A stretch of DNA of 64,000 nt from Terripilifer ovatus (GTDB lineage Bacteria; Pseudomonadota; Alphaproteobacteria; Rhizobiales; Beijerinckiaceae): positions 99,502 through 163,501 of the forward strand of contig JARHVB010000020.1 of the NCBI GenBank assembly GCA_029222685.1, in the 5' to 3' direction. The translations under genes and the position numbers were made by a program. Positions 1-8,847 of this stretch are shown piece by piece. Positions within the stretch are counted from its first letter, which is position 1. Every line of letters begins with the position of its first letter. A model generated the notes under the pieces. It ran no database searches, had not been told where the DNA came from, and worked only from the letters and a program-made list of their open reading frames with translations.

Positions 1-902
1 ACATGCGTCACCGCAATCGTTTCGCGATCGTCTGACGCCGATGGAATACAGGATCCGTAATAGGTCTTCAGGCGCTCGCTGTCGGCCAGGCGCATCGTCA
101 ATCCACGTGCAATGTCCATGGTGATATGATTGCCGCCGACAGCGACCGCATCCACGTGCACGATCCGGCCGCCACTGAAAATGGCGATCGATGTCGTGCC
201 GCCGCCGAGATCGACCACCGTGGTGCCGAGATCGGCCTCGTCGTCGACGAGCGCGGCAAGTCCCGACGCATAGGGTGTCGCCACCATGGCCTCGATGTCG
301 AGATGGCAGCGCTCCACCGCCAGCATCAGATTGCGCGCCGCCGCAATATCCGAGCTGATGACATGCATATGGGCGCCGAGCTGGTCGCCGATCATGTCCA
401 TCGGGTCCTGCACCTGCTGCGTGCCGTCGAGCGAGAAACTGGTCGGCAGCGAGTGCAGCACCATGCGGCCCTCGACCGCCGTGCGCGAAGCCGCGGCCTC
501 CAGCACGCGATGGATTTCATAGTCGCCGACCGCGTTGCCGCCGATGTTGATGGCGGCGCTGTAGCGATGCGACGTGAGGCGGCCGCCGGTGATGTTGACG
601 ATGACGCTTTCGACCTGCACGCCGGCCATGCGTTCGGCCGCATCGACCGCATGGCGGATGGCCTGTTCGGCCTCGTCCATGTCGACGACCGCGCCGCCCT
701 TCATGCCGCGGGAGCGTTGATGACCGATGCCCAGAATCCGGCAGCGGTGGGTGCGGCCGCGCAACACGTCCGATTGCTCAGCCGGCACCAGCCGCGCGAT
801 CAGGCAGGCGACCTTCGACGTACCGACATCGAGAACACAGAGGATGGCGCTCTTGCGTGCCGACAACGGCTTGATGCGAGGTGCAACGCTATAGCCGCTC
901 AT
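1..902 (-). CDS. ftsA: Cell division protein FtsA (5' part; continues past the left edge)
   Basis: FtsA is the actin-like ATPase that ties FtsZ to the membrane and recruits later divisome proteins. About 300 N-terminal residues lie in the window. Translating the minus strand from the ATG at 900-902 gives an N-terminal VLDVGTSKVACL phosphate-binding motif, then GIGHQRSRGMKGGAVVDMD and, further on, the second phosphate motif VVDLGGGTTSIAIF; all are typical of FtsA/actin-fold proteins. The start overlaps the ftsQ stop as ATGA, so translation is probably coupled. The frame is open to position 1; the C-terminal membrane-targeting helix and ftsZ must lie outside. Identification is firm; the protein is partial only because of the window edge. 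Confidence 0.95.
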   Translation of the reverse strand, partial: MSGYSVAPRIKPLSARKSAILCVLDVGTSKVACLIARLVPAEQSDVLRGRTHRCRILGIGHQRSRGMKGGAVVDMDEAEQAIRHAVDAAERMAGVQVESVIVNITGGRLTSHRYSAAINIGGNAVGDYEIHRVLEAAASRTAVEGRMVLHSLPTSFSLDGTQQVQDPMDMIGDQLGAHMHVISSDIAAARNLMLAVERCHLDIEAMVATPYASGLAALVDDEADLGTTVVDLGGGTTSIAIFSGGRIVHVDAVAVGGNHITMDIARGLTMRLADSERLKTYYGSCIPSASDDRETIAVTH

Positions 903-1891
903 GCCGGACCCCTTTTGGACGAGGGCTTCTTGGCGAGAGCTTCCGCACGCTGCGCCGCCGCGTCTTCGGAAAGGCGGACGACGAGTTTACCGGGAACGCG
1001 CAAATCGACCGTGATGATGTCTTTCTCGAGCACGCGGTAATCACGCTCCAGACCGGCGAGCTTGGAGACCGCGATCTCCGGTGATTGTTCGGGAAGCTTG
1101 ACATCGATGCCGGAATTCAATTTCAGGTTCCACCGCCGCTGCGAGATGAGAACGCCGGCGCGGATCTTCGAGCGCATGTCGCCCGCCGCTTCGACGATCT
1201 TGAGATATTCGCCCACCCGCTTGTTGGCGCCCTCGCCGACGACGAAGGGCAAATGCGCAAAGCGATCGTCCTTCACCGCGTCGATCACCGTGCCGTCGGC
1301 GGCAACGACGGCGACATCGCCGTCCTTCTGCCAAAGGGCATTGGCGCCGCGCTCGGTCACGTCGATCAGCAGGCGGTCTGGATAGAGCTTGCGGACGCTG
1401 GCCTGCTCGACGAGCGGCAGCGTCTTCAGATTGTCACGCATCTGAGCCGCGTTGATGAACAACAGCGAATTGCGTTCGCTGACGCCGCTCGCGGCGAGAA
1501 TCTCCTGTGTGGTGAGCTCGCGCTGGCCGGTGATCGTGATGGCGTGGAGGCCAAAACCGAAGACGCGGGCGATGGTGTCGGCCAGGCTGCCGTTCTCGGC
1601 AATGAAGACGTCGTAGCTGCCGCCGCGCACCGAGCCGTAAATGCCCACGAAGGCCGCGAAAACAAGCACCAGCAAGGTGCCGAACCCGCGCCGCGTGACG
1701 AGATGGTAGACACGCCCGAGCGTGTCGCCGCGGCGCGCGCGACGGCGCGGCCGCACGGCCGGCAGCCGGCGCGGCGCGATCGCAACGCTTTTTCCGCTTA
1801 CATGCATCCCGGCCGCCGCAACCTGGGTTGCGGGCGCCAAAGAGGTAAGAACCTCCCCTACCGGTCGCAGGAGGCGTCTTCCACCATCCAT
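899..1891 (-). CDS. ftsQ: Cell division protein FtsQ
   Basis: FtsQ is a bitopic divisome protein that links FtsA/FtsZ-side proteins to FtsB/FtsL. The 330-residue product has a long basic cytoplasmic N-terminus (RRLPAVRPRRRARRGD around 41-56), one membrane segment at about 70-88, a POTRA domain at about 113-182 (beginning with the ITITGQRELTTQEIL stretch) and the FtsQ domain after it. The start used overlaps the end of ddl by 34 bp; a downstream ATG at residue 29 would remove the overlap, so the exact start is uncertain. The stop overlaps ftsA by ATGA. Order ddl-ftsQ-ftsA is canonical. Confidence 0.93.
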   Translation of the reverse strand: MDGGRRLLRPVGEVLTSLAPATQVAAAGMHVSGKSVAIAPRRLPAVRPRRRARRGDTLGRVYHLVTRRGFGTLLVLVFAAFVGIYGSVRGGSYDVFIAENGSLADTIARVFGFGLHAITITGQRELTTQEILAASGVSERNSLLFINAAQMRDNLKTLPLVEQASVRKLYPDRLLIDVTERGANALWQKDGDVAVVAADGTVIDAVKDDRFAHLPFVVGEGANKRVGEYLKIVEAAGDMRSKIRAGVLISQRRWNLKLNSGIDVKLPEQSPEIAVSKLAGLERDYRVLEKDIITVDLRVPGKLVVRLSEDAAAQRAEALAKKPSSKRGPA

Positions 1892-2781
1892 CGAACAAGC
1901 TCACCGAACGAAAAACCGGCATATGCCGCGAGTTCGGGCACAAGAGAGGTCTCGGTCATACCCGGCTGGGTATTGACCTCCAGTACGACCAATTCACCGG
2001 TCCCCCCGGGTCCATCGTCGTAACGAAAGTCGCTACGGCTCACGCCGCGGCATCCAAGAGCTTTATGCGCCCTTAACGACAACTGTTGAATCGTTAGGTA
2101 AATATTTTCTTTAATTTTCGCCGGGAGGATGTGAATTGATCCACCTTTTGCATATTTCGCGTTGTAATCGTACCAGCCGCCGTCCGCGGCGCGGATATCG
2201 ATCACATCGAGGGCCCGGTCGCCCATCACGGCGCAGGTCAGCTCCCGCCCGCCGACAAATGATTCTGCAAGGATTTCATCGCCGTATTTCCAGTCTTCGC
2301 GAGTCAGTTCCTGCGGCGGATGCGGCTGGTCCCCGGTGACGATAAAGACCCCGTAGGAAGACCCCTCGGCGATCGGTTTCAGCACATATGGCGGCGTTAA
2401 CATATGTGTCCGCGCTGCGTCGAAACGGTTAACGACCATGCCCTTGGGAACCGGCACGCCGGCCGCCGCCATGATGGTTTTTGCCATGACCTTGTTCATG
2501 GCGAGCGCCGAGGCCAGCACCCCGGAATGGGTATAGGGGATGCGCAGGACCTCGAGAATGCCCTGGATGGTGCCGTCCTCGCCGGTCGGCCCGTGCAAGG
2601 CATTGAAGGCGACGTCGGGGCGCATTTCGCCTAGTCGCGCCGAAATATTGCGGTCGACGTCGACGCGCGTGACCCGATAACCGACGCTCTCCAGCGCTTT
2701 GGCGCAGGCATTGCCGGAATTCAGCGACACCTCGCGCTCGGAAGACCAGCCGCCCATCAGGACGGCGACGTGTTTTGACAT
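1858..2781 (-). CDS. ddl: D-alanine--D-alanine ligase (DdlB type)
   Basis: An ATP-grasp enzyme that joins two D-alanines for the peptidoglycan stem peptide used by MurF. The 307 residues carry the N-terminal signature NALHGPTGEDGTIQGILE, the ATP-binding PYVLKPIAEGSSYGVFIV stretch, and the C-terminal LEVNTQPGMTETSLVPE metal-binding signature. Length is normal. It begins 261 bp after the stop of the upstream cupin gene; that gap contains a palindromic repeat, so ddl-ftsQ-ftsA may have its own promoter or be separated post-transcriptionally from the rest of the cluster. It overlaps ftsQ. Confidence 0.96.
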   Translation of the reverse strand: MSKHVAVLMGGWSSEREVSLNSGNACAKALESVGYRVTRVDVDRNISARLGEMRPDVAFNALHGPTGEDGTIQGILEVLRIPYTHSGVLASALAMNKVMAKTIMAAAGVPVPKGMVVNRFDAARTHMLTPPYVLKPIAEGSSYGVFIVTGDQPHPPQELTREDWKYGDEILAESFVGGRELTCAVMGDRALDVIDIRAADGGWYDYNAKYAKGGSIHILPAKIKENIYLTIQQLSLRAHKALGCRGVSRSDFRYDDGPGGTGELVVLEVNTQPGMTETSLVPELAAYAGFSFGELVRWMVEDASCDR

Positions 2782-2900
2782 CTATATTCTCCGACGCCTT
2801 CGCCGTGCGGCGAATCGTTCAGGACCAATCTCGCCGAATGCGTCTACGGAATGGTTAACGGAATGGAAATTTTTCTCTCGGGCTTCTAAAGGTGTGCTGG

Positions 2901-3034
2901 GATTCACGTCAAACCGCGCCGAAAATGGCGGTTTTCGAGAGCCGGCAAGCTCTTTATAAAACTTGGCGTACGTTTGTACGTGAGCACCGGAAGCGCAGAG
3001 AACCGGCATTTGCAGGCCGGTATCACGTGAAGAT
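2901..3034. repeat. Intergenic palindromic repeat, copy 1
   Basis: An imperfect inverted repeat of about 134 bp. The outer ends are GATTCACGT (2901-2909) and its complement within ATCACGTGAAGATC near 3022-3034. Inner arms AAAATGGCGGTTTTCG and GCAGAGAACCGGCATTT pair, and the centre GTACGTTTGTACG is itself palindromic. A second copy with the same plan lies at 32935-33054. It sits just downstream of the cupin stop and upstream of ddl, so if transcribed it would form a long hairpin between them. Confidence 0.85.
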
Positions 3035-3042
3035 CAGCACAT

Positions 3043-3525
3043 CTATTCCCGATGGACGGGATCTATCCACTTGACCGTTTCCGGTTTTTCGACCGGCTCG
3101 ATGTCGAGGTTGATCGCTACCGCCTGGCCGTCGCTGCGCACCAGCACGCATTCCAGCACCTCGTCGCGGCTGGCGTTGATCTCCTGGTGCGGCACATAGG
3201 GCGGCACGAAGATGAAATCGCCCGGCCCCGCCTCGGCGGTGAATTCGAGCTTGTCGCCCCAGCGCATGCGCGCCTTGCCACGCACCACGAAGATGACGCT
3301 CTCGAGATGGCCGTGGTGATGCGCGCCGGTCTTGGCGTCGGGATGGATCGTCACCGTGCCTGCCCAGAGTTTCTGCGCCCCGGCGCGGGCGAAATCGATC
3401 GCCGCCTTGCGGTCCATGCCGGGCGTGGACGGCACATTGCCATCGAGCGAATTGCCGGGAATGACTCTCACGCCATCGTGCTTCCAGCGCGGCGCTGCAT
3501 GATCGTGCGAATGATTCTCACTCAT
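3043..3525 (-). CDS. Small cupin-domain protein in the dcw operon
   Basis: A 160-residue single-domain cupin. Cupin motif 1 is seen as [20 protein letters not shown] and motif 2 as [17 protein letters not shown], giving the usual three His plus Glu metal set, so it probably binds a divalent metal. The N-terminus is His-rich ([14 protein letters not shown]). No signal peptide is seen, so it should be cytoplasmic. The ATG at 3523-3525 overlaps the murB stop as ATGA, which fixes the start (the frame is open further upstream inside murB) and indicates co-translation with murB. Function is unknown; a sugar- or amino-acid-modifying or sensing role is possible but not shown by sequence. It is not a usual dcw gene. 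Confidence 0.85.
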   Translation of the reverse strand: MSENHSHDHAAPRWKHDGVRVIPGNSLDGNVPSTPGMDRKAAIDFARAGAQKLWAGTVTIHPDAKTGAHHHGHLESVIFVVRGKARMRWGDKLEFTAEAGPGDFIFVPPYVPHQEINASRDEVLECVLVRSDGQAVAINLDIEPVEKPETVKWIDPVHRE

Positions 3526-4466
3526 GTGATCTGCTCCGGTGTGGGCGCGGGATTGCCGACGCGGCGGATTTCCCAGCGCAGCTCGATGCCCGAATTGGCC
3601 TTGACGCGACGGCGCACTTCCTCGCCGAGGCCCTCGATATCGGCGGCGGTGGCACTGCCGCGGTTGATCAAAAAATTGCAATGCATGTCGCTGACCTGCG
3701 CATCGCCCATTCTGAGCCCGCGACAGCCGGCTGCGTCAATGACTTTCCACGCGCTTTGCGGCTTTGGATTGGCGAATGTCGATCCGCCGGTCTTCTCGCG
3801 GATCGGCTGCGACGCCTCCCGCGCGGCGGTGATGCGATCCATCTCGGCGGTGATGTCCTCCGGCTTGCCCGGCCTGCCCTGGAATACCGCACTGGTGAAG
3901 ATGACGTCTTCCGGCACGTCGCAATGGCGATAGGAAAAGCCCATGTCGGCATGGCTGTAGACATGGATATCGCCGTTGCGGTCGACGCCGCGCGCCTCGA
4001 CCAGTACGTCGGTGGTTTCGCCGCCATGGGCGCCGGCGTTCATCCGCAGCGCCCCGCCGATGGAACCCGGAATGCCGCGGTAAAAGGCCAGCCCGTCGAT
4101 GCCAGCACCGGCGGCGACCCGCGCCAGATGCATGTCGGGAACCGCTGTGCCCGCCCGCAGGCGATGGCCGTCGAGCGCCGTGACCTCGCCGAACCCCTTG
4201 CCGCCCAGCTTGATGACGACGCCTTCGATACCGCCGTCACGCACGATGAGATTGGAACCGAGGCCTATGGTCGTGACGGCAATCTCGCGCGGCAGCATCT
4301 TCAGGAAATAGGCAAGATCGGCTTCATCGGCCGGCGTGAACAGAACCTGAGCTTCGCCGCCGACGCGAAACCAGGTGAAGGGCGCCAGCGGCTGATTGGC
4401 GACGAGACGACCGCGCAGGTTCGGCGCCCGTTCGAGAATGTCCTTGGTGATGTCCTGAAAGCTCAT
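3522..4466 (-). CDS. murB: UDP-N-acetylenolpyruvoylglucosamine reductase MurB
   Basis: MurB is the FAD/NADPH enzyme that reduces UDP-GlcNAc-enolpyruvate to UDP-MurNAc in the cytoplasm. In 314 residues the FAD-binding [13 protein letters not shown] and [15 protein letters not shown] stretches, the [19 protein letters not shown] signature, the catalytic-serine region GGSTFANP, and the C-terminal Glu ([10 protein letters not shown]) are all present. It is coupled on both sides: the start overlaps the amidotransferase stop and its stop overlaps the cupin start, both as ATGA. It normally follows murC directly; here the amidotransferase gene lies between. Confidence 0.96.
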   Translation of the reverse strand: MSFQDITKDILERAPNLRGRLVANQPLAPFTWFRVGGEAQVLFTPADEADLAYFLKMLPREIAVTTIGLGSNLIVRDGGIEGVVIKLGGKGFGEVTALDGHRLRAGTAVPDMHLARVAAGAGIDGLAFYRGIPGSIGGALRMNAGAHGGETTDVLVEARGVDRNGDIHVYSHADMGFSYRHCDVPEDVIFTSAVFQGRPGKPEDITAEMDRITAAREASQPIREKTGGSTFANPKPQSAWKVIDAAGCRGLRMGDAQVSDMHCNFLINRGSATAADIEGLGEEVRRRVKANSGIELRWEIRRVGNPAPTPEQIT

Positions 4467-5161
4467 GCGGAGATCCCATCGAGCCAGCGCGAGAAAATCC
4501 CGGTTCCGGCACGCAAAGTGGACGGCCCGAAATCCCGGGCCTGTTGTCTGATGTCACGCGGGTCGCTTCCGGCCTTGGCCAGTTCCACCGCATGGCCGAT
4601 CAGCCATTTTTCAATCTGGTCGGGCCGCGCTTCCAGATGGAATTGCAGGCCGAGGATGTTCGCGCCAATGGCGAAGGCCTGCGTCGGACACGCGGGCGTA
4701 CGTGCAAGCCGCACGGCCTGTTCCGGCAGCTCCAGATTGTCGCCGTGCCAATGCAGAACGCGAACGCCGTCCAGCGCAGCGAGCACCGACATCCGGCCGG
4801 CATCCGACAGCGTCACCGGGCCGTAGCCGATTTCCTTCACGCTTCCAGGCGCGACGGATGCACCGAGCGCGGCCGCCATCAGTTGCGCGCCGAGACAAAT
4901 CCCCAGAGTCGGACGGCCGGACGCAAGCCGCGCGCGGATGGCCGCTATTTCGGCCCCGAGAAACGGATAGGCGTCGGTTTCATAGACGCCGATCGGTCCA
5001 CCGAGAATAATGGCGAGCTCGCCGTCCACAAATTCGTTCGCATCAATGTCGTCCACGCCCGCCTGCAGGTCGCGCACACCATAACCACGCGCCGCGACCA
5101 GGTCGCCCAATATGCCGAGGTCCTCGAAAGCGACATGCCGGAGAGCGATGCAGCTGCGCAT
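4463..5161 (-). CDS. Class I glutamine amidotransferase (GMP synthase-like) inserted between murC and murB
   Basis: A 232-residue free-standing class I glutamine amidotransferase domain. The nucleophile elbow is GICLGAQ (Cys89) and the rest of the triad is in [10 protein letters not shown] (His176, Glu178); the oxyanion strand [10 protein letters not shown] is also present, so it looks catalytically complete. It has no synthetase partner domain. It starts 7 bp after murC and ends in an ATGA overlap with murB. Family members are usually annotated 'GMP synthase-like' without known substrate. Its position suggests that it acts on, or responds to, cell-wall precursors or amidated metabolites, but that is inference. 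GatD, the amidotransferase of the MurT/GatD lipid II amidation pair, is a conceptual parallel, not an established homologue. Confidence 0.9.
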   Translation of the reverse strand: MRSCIALRHVAFEDLGILGDLVAARGYGVRDLQAGVDDIDANEFVDGELAIILGGPIGVYETDAYPFLGAEIAAIRARLASGRPTLGICLGAQLMAAALGASVAPGSVKEIGYGPVTLSDAGRMSVLAALDGVRVLHWHGDNLELPEQAVRLARTPACPTQAFAIGANILGLQFHLEARPDQIEKWLIGHAVELAKAGSDPRDIRQQARDFGPSTLRAGTGIFSRWLDGISA

Positions 5162-5168
5162 GGGCCAT

Positions 5169-6575
5169 TCACCCTTTCAGCGCCGCGAGCTCGGCCGGCA
5201 GCGCCGCTGCCCATTGCGTGATATTGCCGGCGCCGAGCAGGACGATGTAATCGCCAGGTCCCGCGATCGCGGCGATCGTTTCAGCAAGCACGGTGGGAGA
5301 TTCGAGCGCCATGACATTGCGATGGCCATGCGCCTTCGCCGCAGCCACGAGCCCGGCCTTGTCGGCACCTTCGATCGGCTTTTCGCCGGCGGCATAGACG
5401 TCCGCCACGATGACGTAGTCGGCATCGTTGAAGCAGGCGGCGAAATCGTTGAAGAGCGAATGCAGCCGGCTGTAGCGATGCGGCTGCACGACGGCGATGA
5501 CCTTGTTCTTCGTCGAGGCGCGCGCCGCGCGCAACACGGCGGCGATCTCGACCGGATGATGGCCGTAATCGTCGAAAATCTGCGCCCCGTTCCATTCACC
5601 CGTCTTGGTGAACCGCCGCTTGACGCCGCCGAAGGCGGCAAGGCCCTTGACGATGGTGGCGACGTCGACGCCGAGCTCATAGGCCACCGCGATCGCCGCC
5701 GTGGCGTTGAGCGCGTTGTGATGGCCCGGCATCGGCATGACCAGGTTTTCGAGATAGGTCGCCTGCGACGTCTTGCGGTCGCGCACCAGGACATTGAAGC
5801 GGGAGCTTCCGCCCGTCAGATCGACATCGAGCAGCCGCACGTCTGCCTGCGGATTGACGCCATAGGTGATGACGCGCCGGTCTTCGATACGCCCGACAAG
5901 CTCCTGCACCGTCGGATGATCGAGGCACATGACGGCGAAACCATAGAACGGCAGGTTTTCGACAAGCGCGCGAAATGCATCCTTGATCGCATCGAAGGTC
6001 TTGAAGTGATCCAGATGTTCGGCATCGATATTGGTCACGACAACCACGTCCGCCGGCAGCTTCAGGAACGTGCCGTCGCTCTCGTCGGCTTCCACCACCA
6101 TCCATTCGCCGGCGCCAAGCCGCGCATTGGTACCATAGGCATTGATGATGCCGCCGTTGATCACCGTTGGATCGAAGCCACCCGCGTCCAGCAGCGTGGC
6201 GACGATCGAGGTCGTCGTCGTCTTGCCATGGGTGCCGGCCACGGCGACCGAGCGCTTGAGGCGCATCAGTTCCGCCAGCATCTCGGCGCGTCGCACCACG
6301 GGAATGCGCCGTTCGCGGGCGGCGACCAGTTCGGGATTGTCACGCCGGATCGCCGTCGACACCACGAGCACTTCGGCCTTGCCGAGATTATCGGCGTTGT
6401 GGCCGATGAAGACATGTGCGCCGCGTTCACGCAGGCGCTGCACGTTGGCATTCTCGCTCGCGTCCGAGCCCTGCACCACATAGCCCTGGTTGAGCAGCAC
6501 TTCGGCGATGCCGGACATGCCGATGCCACCGATGCCGATGAAGTGAATCGGGCCTAGTTCGCGCGGCAGGTTCAT
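5169..6575 (-). CDS. murC: UDP-N-acetylmuramate--L-alanine ligase MurC
   Basis: MurC adds L-alanine to UDP-MurNAc using ATP. The 468-residue protein shows the N-terminal Rossmann [14 protein letters not shown], the P-loop [18 protein letters not shown], the EADESDGTF metal region and the C-terminal [17 protein letters not shown] typical of Mur ligases. Length is standard. It lies 19 bp downstream of murG and 7 bp upstream of the amidotransferase gene, consistent with one operon. Confidence 0.97.
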   Translation of the reverse strand: MNLPRELGPIHFIGIGGIGMSGIAEVLLNQGYVVQGSDASENANVQRLRERGAHVFIGHNADNLGKAEVLVVSTAIRRDNPELVAARERRIPVVRRAEMLAELMRLKRSVAVAGTHGKTTTTSIVATLLDAGGFDPTVINGGIINAYGTNARLGAGEWMVVEADESDGTFLKLPADVVVVTNIDAEHLDHFKTFDAIKDAFRALVENLPFYGFAVMCLDHPTVQELVGRIEDRRVITYGVNPQADVRLLDVDLTGGSSRFNVLVRDRKTSQATYLENLVMPMPGHHNALNATAAIAVAYELGVDVATIVKGLAAFGGVKRRFTKTGEWNGAQIFDDYGHHPVEIAAVLRAARASTKNKVIAVVQPHRYSRLHSLFNDFAACFNDADYVIVADVYAAGEKPIEGADKAGLVAAAKAHGHRNVMALESPTVLAETIAAIAGPGDYIVLLGAGNITQWAAALPAELAALKG

Positions 6576-6594
6576 CGATGCGAGCTCCGGTCAG

Positions 6595-7701
6595 TTAAGC
6601 TGCCGCACCGTCAACCGTCTGCATCACGAGGTCGGCCAGGCGCGCGGCGGCGTCGGGAATGCCCGCGCTCTTGGCCGCTTGCGCCCGCCGCGTCAACCCC
6701 TCGTGGTCTCCAAGCGCCTGTTCCAGGGCGCTGCCGAGCCAATCCGTGGTGAAATCAGCCTGTTTGACAACCTGAGCCGCCCCCGTTGCCTGCAAATGCT
6801 CGGCATTGGCGGCCTGATCCTGGTCCAGCGCAAACGGAAACGGCACCAGAATGCTGGGCCGGCCGATGACCGCCAGTTCCGAAACGGTCGAGGCGCCGGA
6901 ACGGCCGATGACGAGGTGCGCCTGCGCCATCCGCGCCGGCAGGTCGGCGAAAAAGGGCGCGACTTCCGCATCGACCGCGTAACGCCCGTAAAGCTCGCGG
7001 ACGCGCGCCTCGTCCTCGCCGCGCGCCTGCTGCACGACGACAAGCCGGGCGCGCAGATCCTGCGGCATCGCGGCGATGGCGGCAGGCACGATATCCGACA
7101 TGACGCGCGCGCCCTGCGACCCGCCGGTCACCAGCAGCCGAAGTTTGCCGTCGGCGAAATCTGGAAACGGCAGCCGCGCCGCCTCGATGACGGCAGGACG
7201 CACCGGATTGCCGGTATGGGTGGATTTGGCCCGCACGGCGGCATCGACGCCCGAAAGGCCGGCAAAACCGGTAGCGATGCGGGTGACGCGCCCGGCCATG
7301 AAACGGTTGGCGCGTCCCATCACCGCATTCTGTTCGTGCAGTACCGTCGGCACCCGCAGCATCGCCGCGGCGAGCACGGGCGGAACCGTCGGATAGCCGC
7401 CGAAGCCGACAACGCACAAAGGCTTCGCCCCGGCGATCAGCGAGCGCGCTTCGATGACGCCAAGCCCGAGCTGCAGGACGGCCATGCCTTTCGACACGAT
7501 CGATCCGCCGGTCGGCGTCGCGGCGCGCACGGCATGGGTGGCGCGGGCGGGAAAAGCCTTGCCGAATTTGAGCGCGCGGTCGTCGGTGACGAGCTCGACC
7601 GCAACGCCGCGCGCCGTCAATTCATTGCTCAGCGCTTCGGCCGGGAAAAGATGGCCGCCGGTTCCGCCGGCCGCGACGAAAACCGCCCTGTCGGATGCCA
7701 T
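6595..7701 (-). CDS. murG: MurG transferase (lipid II synthesis)
   Basis: MurG is the membrane-associated GT28 glycosyltransferase that adds GlcNAc to lipid I. The 368 residues include GGTGGHLFPAEAL near the N-terminus, GFGGYPTVPPVLAA, LHEQNAVMGRANRF, the GGSQGA loop, and the donor site GRSGASTVSELAVIGRP followed by FALDQDQAANAEHL. Its ATG shares one base with the ftsW stop (TGATG), so it is probably translated by re-initiation. Confidence 0.97.
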   Translation of the reverse strand: MASDRAVFVAAGGTGGHLFPAEALSNELTARGVAVELVTDDRALKFGKAFPARATHAVRAATPTGGSIVSKGMAVLQLGLGVIEARSLIAGAKPLCVVGFGGYPTVPPVLAAAMLRVPTVLHEQNAVMGRANRFMAGRVTRIATGFAGLSGVDAAVRAKSTHTGNPVRPAVIEAARLPFPDFADGKLRLLVTGGSQGARVMSDIVPAAIAAMPQDLRARLVVVQQARGEDEARVRELYGRYAVDAEVAPFFADLPARMAQAHLVIGRSGASTVSELAVIGRPSILVPFPFALDQDQAANAEHLQATGAAQVVKQADFTTDWLGSALEQALGDHEGLTRRAQAAKSAGIPDAAARLADLVMQTVDGAAA

Positions 7702-8837
7702 CAGCTAAGACGCTCCGCGATCTCGGAACGCGGGCGCTTGCGTGTCACCGCAATGAGAAAGCCCATCGTCAGCGCGATCGACAGCAATGACGAGCCGCCG
7801 TAGGAGATGAACGGCAAGGTCATGCCCTTTGGCGGAATGATATGCAGGTTGACCGCCATGTTGATGATGGCCTGCAGACCGAACAGCATGACGAGGCCCG
7901 CTGTGGCGAAACGGCAGAAGGCGTCTTCATTGCGCGAGGCCATGCTCAATCCGCGCAGCACGATGAAGGCGAACACGAGCATCAACACCAGGCACATGAC
8001 GATGCCGAACTCCTCGCCGGTGACGGCGAAGATAAAATCGGTATGCGAGTCCGGCAGGATACGCTTGATCGTGCCCTCGCCCGGCCCCCGGCCAAACCAG
8101 CCGCCGTTGATGATGCTCTCCACCGCCGTATCGCTCTGGAACGTCGCGCTCGGACCCCCGGACATGGTCGTGACCGGCGGATCGAGAAACTTGTCGATAC
8201 GCATCCGCACGTGCGACAGGGTTTTATAGGCAAAGAAAACGCCGGTGACGCCGATACCGCCGATGCCGGCGACCCAGAACCAATGCAGGCCGGCCATGAA
8301 GAACAGCCCGGCCCAGACCAGCGAGATCAGCATGGTCTGGCCGAAGTCAGGTTGCAGCATCAGCGGAACGATGGTCGCCGGCAGCAGCAGGATGGCAAGC
8401 GCCGTTCCCGGCATGTCCTTGCGCTGCGCACCTTCCGCGAAGGCCCAGGCGGCCAGAATGACGAAGGCAGGCTTGACGAATTCCGAAGGCTGAATGCCGA
8501 AGATCCAGCGGCGCGCGCCCTTGATCTCGGCGCCGAACTGCAGCCCGGCGAAGATCAATGCCATGCCGACGATGAAGACGAGCAGCGCCGAGCGCCGCAC
8601 CATGCGTGGCGACAGAAACGATGTCGCCACCATGAGAATGGCGGCTAGCACCAAATAGATGATCTGACGGTTGACGAAATGGAATGTCGACAGCCCCAGC
8701 CGCTCGGCGACCGCCGGCGAGCCGGCCATGGTCAGCACGATACCTGCCACCATCAGCACCGCGATGGCGGCGAGGGTCCAGCGATCGACCGTCCACCACC
8801 ATTCCGAGACAAATGAGCGTTCCGCGCGAGAGCCCAT
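7701..8837 (-). CDS. ftsW: SEDS peptidoglycan polymerase FtsW
   Basis: FtsW is the SEDS-family glycosyltransferase that polymerises septal peptidoglycan with FtsI. The 378-residue polytopic protein has about nine or ten hydrophobic segments, the PSEFVKPAFVILAAW motif, the large periplasmic-loop sequence GPGEGTIKRILPDSHTDFIF, GEEFG, and the C-terminal MTLPFISYGGSSLL. It starts only 10 bp after mraY, leaving no room for murD, which normally lies here in related genomes. Confidence 0.96.
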   Translation of the reverse strand: MGSRAERSFVSEWWWTVDRWTLAAIAVLMVAGIVLTMAGSPAVAERLGLSTFHFVNRQIIYLVLAAILMVATSFLSPRMVRRSALLVFIVGMALIFAGLQFGAEIKGARRWIFGIQPSEFVKPAFVILAAWAFAEGAQRKDMPGTALAILLLPATIVPLMLQPDFGQTMLISLVWAGLFFMAGLHWFWVAGIGGIGVTGVFFAYKTLSHVRMRIDKFLDPPVTTMSGGPSATFQSDTAVESIINGGWFGRGPGEGTIKRILPDSHTDFIFAVTGEEFGIVMCLVLMLVFAFIVLRGLSMASRNEDAFCRFATAGLVMLFGLQAIINMAVNLHIIPPKGMTLPFISYGGSSLLSIALTMGFLIAVTRKRPRSEIAERLS

Positions 8838-8847
8838 GTGCTTCTCC

